A stretch of DNA of 16,899 bases from SHWB01 sp050246875 (GTDB taxonomy: Bacteria; Pseudomonadota; Alphaproteobacteria; UBA6615), in assembly GCA_050246875.1 (NCBI GenBank), contig JBFWVF010000018.1:1-16899 (forward strand), written 5' to 3'. The number at the start of each line of letters is the position of its first letter. Position 1 is the first letter of the stretch. Positions 14,823-16,899 of the stretch are shown piece by piece. The notes beneath the pieces were generated by a model, which worked only from the letters and a program-made list of their open reading frames with translations, was not told the DNA's origin and did no database searches. A program made the position numbers and the translations under genes.

Positions 14823-15995
14823 TCACAGGACGAGGGACAGGGAGGCGATCAGGCGCTCCCGGTTGAAGTTCTCCTGGGACAGCGTCGACCGCCGGCGCTG
14901 AAAGTCGTAGGCCAGCGTGCTTCGGACAGACGTCGACCAATAGAAGGCCAGCCCGACCGCCCACGAATCATACCGCTCGCGCCGCGCGATCTGGTTGATG
15001 AACAGGTTCTCCGAATGGCGCATGAACTGGCGCGACGCGGCGGCCGTCGCCTTGAGCGGCCCGGCGATGTCCTGGGTCAGGTCGATCGCGTACTGGGTCT
15101 GCAGGTTGAACGGGGAGTCGTACGACGCGTTCGTGTCGCGGAAGTACCGGAAGTTGAAACGGCTCGATTCCCGGAACGTGTAGCCGATGTTGATGTCCGC
15201 CAGGAGCCCCTTGAACGGGATGCCAGGAGCCTGGACCCGCAGCCGGTGATAGCCCAGGACCGCCCGCCCACGAATCACGGCGTCGGGCGCGAAGAAGAGC
15301 GTTCCGAAGTAGCGCCGGTCGTCGGTGTTCCGCGTGGGGTCCGACTGGTAGTAGTCGCGGATGCGTGAGATGTCGAGGCTCAGTGTGGTCAGCGACGTCA
15401 GCGCGTAGCGGACGCCGACGTTGAGGCTCTCGGTCCGCCGGTTCAGGCTCTTCGCGATTTCGATCCCCCGAAAGATCTGTCCGCCGTCGAACGCGGTCCG
15501 CGAGCGAAGCAGGCTCGCTTCCACGGACGCCTTCGCCGTCACCGCCAGCGCCAGGCCGCCTCCGAGCGTGCGACCGTGCCTCTGGATGCGCAGGTCGATG
15601 TCACCCTGACGCTCCCGCCCCTGTTCGTAGGCGGCCATGACGAACGGCGTCATCCTCGACAGCTCGGCCTGGATGCGCCCGTTGAACTTGCGGTTGATCA
15701 TCCGCTCCTGGACGTACTTCTCGAAATAGACGAAGTCGACGATGGCATCCCCCGACACCGTCAGCAGCCGCGATGTGGCCTTCGACGTCACGCTCGGCGT
15801 GAAGGTCATCATCCGGTCCGGGCTGCCCTGCGGGAGGACGTAGACATTGCTGTCGGTGCCCACGTCGCGGAGCGCGACCGTCGGTGTCCACGTGATGCCG
15901 GCCGTCTCGAGCGGCCGGCCGAGCTGGGCGCGCGCGGAACCCGGCCATGCGAGGCCCGCCGCCAGGAACAGCGCGATGCCGCAACCCTTTCTCAT
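14823..15995 (-). CDS. Outer-membrane beta-barrel protein, likely polysaccharide porin
   Basis: Predicted outer-membrane beta-barrel of 390 residues with a signal peptide (MRKGCGIALFLAAGLAWPGS, cleavage likely after ARA at about 23). The rest is alternating-polarity strands with turn residues: LLTVSGDAIVDFVYFEKYV, SLNVGVRYALTSLTTLSLDI, DINIGYTFRESSRFNFRYF, SWAVGLAFYW and LIASLSLVL at the end. This style fits the BBP2-like (putative beta-barrel porin 2) proteins found in exopolysaccharide clusters. It ends in leucine, not the classical phenylalanine. The gene starts inside the lipoprotein stop (ATGA) and is followed 12 bases later by the OPX gene. Together these suggest the outer-membrane channel for the polymer. 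The barrel call is by pattern; the export role is inferred. Confidence 0.8.
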   Translation of the reverse strand: MRKGCGIALFLAAGLAWPGSARAQLGRPLETAGITWTPTVALRDVGTDSNVYVLPQGSPDRMMTFTPSVTSKATSRLLTVSGDAIVDFVYFEKYVQERMINRKFNGRIQAELSRMTPFVMAAYEQGRERQGDIDLRIQRHGRTLGGGLALAVTAKASVEASLLRSRTAFDGGQIFRGIEIAKSLNRRTESLNVGVRYALTSLTTLSLDISRIRDYYQSDPTRNTDDRRYFGTLFFAPDAVIRGRAVLGYHRLRVQAPGIPFKGLLADINIGYTFRESSRFNFRYFRDTNASYDSPFNLQTQYAIDLTQDIAGPLKATAAASRQFMRHSENLFINQIARRERYDSWAVGLAFYWSTSVRSTLAYDFQRRRSTLSQENFNRERLIASLSLVL

Positions 15996-16645
15996 CGCAC
16001 GGCCGCCTGGAACTCACCGTCGCCGTCGAGGTCGACCTCGAGCAGCGGCTCGGCGCCGTCGCGATAGGTCAGCCGTCGCACGGGCCGGCCCGGGTGCTGG
16101 TCGTCGTCCATCGAGAGCACCCGCAGGTCCCCGCCCTCGTACTCCTCCCAGTGATCCACCGTCCCATCGCGATTGACGTCGGTCTCCACGCGGGCCAGGC
16201 GGGTGCCGTCGTAGTGTTCGATGCGATCGATGACACCGTCGCGGCCCGTGGACATCTCGATGCGCCGGGTGCTCCCGGTCTGGTAGAGCCAGGTGTCCTC
16301 GACGCCGTCGCGCCCGCTGGACGTGCCGAGCTTCAGCAGCTGTCCGTCCGCGCCGTAGTACTCCCAGCGATCCACCTTGCCGTCCCTGTCCTGGTCGCCT
16401 TCGAGTCGCACGGGCCTGCCGTTGGCGAGAAAGGTCCGCACGTCCACCCGGCCGTCGCGGTCGATGTCGTAGTCCAGCCTGACCAGGTCGCGTGTGGCGG
16501 GGTCGTAGACGGGCGTGACCCTGCCCTCGTCCGCCGCGCAGCCCGGAAGGGCTGCCGAGGTCCCTAATAGCAGAGCCACAATTATGACATAAAGAGACAG
16601 CTTCGCCCTTTGGGATACACTGCCGTCACGAACGAGTCCCGGCAT
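15992..16645 (-). CDS. Lipoprotein with seven calcium-loop-like repeats
   Basis: Predicted lipoprotein of 217 residues, first gene of the operon. An N-terminal positive region and hydrophobic stretch (18-33) lead to the lipobox LPGC with C36. The mature part is built of repeats of about 24 residues. Each has an EF-hand or TSP3-like acidic loop (pattern D-x-D-x-D-G-x-x-D) followed by a hairpin with W-x-x-Y and G-x-L. Loops begin near 60 (DIDRDGRVD), 84 (DQDRDGKVD), 109 (SSGRDGVED), 132 (STGRDGVID), 156 (DVNRDGTVD), 180 (degenerate) and 205 (DLDGDGEFQ). It likely binds calcium at the cell surface or periplasm. The ATG at 16645 is preferred over the GTG at 16669; a purine-rich GGGGATAGG lies upstream. 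Function is unknown; the context suggests a partner of the beta-barrel. Confidence 0.82.
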   Translation of the reverse strand: MPGLVRDGSVSQRAKLSLYVIIVALLLGTSAALPGCAADEGRVTPVYDPATRDLVRLDYDIDRDGRVDVRTFLANGRPVRLEGDQDRDGKVDRWEYYGADGQLLKLGTSSGRDGVEDTWLYQTGSTRRIEMSTGRDGVIDRIEHYDGTRLARVETDVNRDGTVDHWEEYEGGDLRVLSMDDDQHPGRPVRRLTYRDGAEPLLEVDLDGDGEFQAAVR

Positions 16646-16756
16646 CAGCCTATCCCCACGTCTCGGCACGGCCCAAATCTACCATCACGGTCTCCGTTCG
16701 CCGGCGCCCGTCCCATACCCGTATCGGCGCCACGGGGCCGGCCGATAAGGCAGGTA
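16646..16756. promoter_or_regulatory. Divergent intergenic region, presumed promoter of the polysaccharide operon
   Basis: This gap separates the minus-strand operon from the plus-strand methyltransferase, so promoters for both should lie here or just upstream. No convincing -35/-10 pair was found on either strand. The best minus-strand candidate is TTATCG, 17 bases, GATACG, which matches the consensus poorly. It is clearly the longest non-coding stretch in the window. The promoter role is inferred from layout only. Confidence 0.45.
16700..16742. repeat. Imperfect GC-rich inverted repeat with an inner ATAC/GTAT palindrome
   Basis: The arm GCCGGCGCCCGT at 16700-16711 is complementary to ACGGGGCCGGC at 16732-16742 with one bulged base. 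The 20-base loop holds ATAC-CC-GTAT (16715-16724) and a GGCGCC. Neither neighbouring gene ends here, so it is not a terminator. It may be a regulator site or a leader hairpin, or chance in GC-rich DNA. Confidence 0.4.
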
Positions 16757-16899
16757 GTGCCGCTCACCCCGCCCATGCCTGATCCGTGCCGACCGCTGCT
16801 GAAGTGGGTAGGCGGAAAACGCCAGTTGCTGCCGGCGATCCGCGCGCACTACCCGGCTGCATTTACGCGCTACATCGAACCGTTCCTCGGCAGCGGTGC
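16757..16899 (+). CDS. D12-class DNA adenine methyltransferase (partial, N terminus only)
   Basis: Start of a Dam-like N6-adenine methyltransferase (PF02086). Read from the ATG at 16775 the protein is MPDPCRPLLKWVGGKRQLLP and continues to RYIEPFLGSG at the window edge. KWVGGKRQLLP is the conserved N-terminal motif, and PFLGSG is the S-adenosylmethionine-binding motif I of this family. Two starts are possible: GTG at 16757, which has AAGG at 16747-16750 six bases upstream, or ATG at 16775 with no close ribosome site; the GTG is chosen for the Shine-Dalgarno site. It is divergent from the polysaccharide operon and so marks its end. About 80% of the protein is missing. It could be a solitary regulator, or part of a restriction or phage system. 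Confidence 0.85.
   Translation, partial: MPLTPPMPDPCRPLLKWVGGKRQLLPAIRAHYPAAFTRYIEPFLGSG

Noticed and set aside
12996..15368. A 790-codon open frame on the plus strand, opposite wzt, wzm, the OPX gene and the beta-barrel gene
   Set aside because: It is antisense to recognisable genes and its product is an Arg/His/Glu/Asp-rich composition with no domain. It is the usual shadow frame of GC-rich coding DNA. The same holds for plus-strand frames at 536-2206, 2203-3315, 3039-4460, 5336-7027, 7024-8433, 8487-9794, 9214-10812, 10758-12377 and 11579-13123.
16580..16610. CATAAT as a -10 box inside the lipoprotein gene (minus strand)
   Set aside because: The hexamer 17 bases upstream does not resemble TTGACA, and the site lies within the coding start of the first gene, so a promoter here would cut off the signal peptide.
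1..16899. tRNA, rRNA, CRISPR array, insertion sequence or attachment site
   Set aside because: No repeat-spacer pattern, transposase-like protein, terminal inverted repeats with target duplication or tRNA-like cloverleaf was found by reading both strands.

Overview
This window comes from a very GC-rich (roughly 70% by eye) Gram-negative bacterium. Outer-membrane parts are present: a polysaccharide export protein, a predicted beta-barrel with a signal peptide, and a lipoprotein. Protein style suggests Acidobacteriota (Vicinamibacteria-like) or a similar high-GC phylum; this is a low-confidence inference. No rRNA, tRNA, CRISPR array or insertion sequence was seen.

Nearly the whole window is one minus-strand operon for making and exporting a surface polysaccharide. 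It starts near 16645 and runs off the left edge. Adjacent genes overlap by 1-11 bases or are separated by 36 bases or less, so translational coupling is likely throughout. In transcription order, the outer-membrane module comes first: a lipoprotein with seven calcium-loop-like repeats (15992-16645), a beta-barrel protein (14823-15995) and a short polysaccharide export (OPX) protein (13881-14810). Next come the ABC transporter permease wzm (13026-13844) and the ATPase wzt with a C-terminal glycan-binding domain (11720-13036). The biosynthesis module follows: six GT4 glycosyltransferases, a NodB-type deacetylase without a signal peptide, a multi-pass Wzy-like polymerase (4445-5848), a NodU-type carbamoyltransferase (452-2197), and the phosphoglycosyltransferase that would start the chain on a lipid carrier (1-455, cut by the edge).

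The likely pathway is as follows. The phosphoglycosyltransferase loads the first sugar on undecaprenyl phosphate, and the GT4 enzymes extend it. The deacetylase and carbamoyltransferase modify the glycan, and Wzm/Wzt moves it across the inner membrane. The OPX protein with the beta-barrel carries it through the outer membrane. The mixture is unusual: an ABC exporter and a Wzy-like polymerase sit in one operon, the OPX protein ends without the helix that forms its own outer-membrane pore, and a separate beta-barrel and a repeat lipoprotein are encoded beside it.

At the right edge a divergent plus-strand gene begins: a D12-class (Dam-like) DNA adenine methyltransferase, of which only the N terminus is present. 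The 111-base divergent gap (16646-16756) holds an imperfect GC-rich inverted repeat around a small ATAC/GTAT palindrome, and is the best place for the operon promoter.
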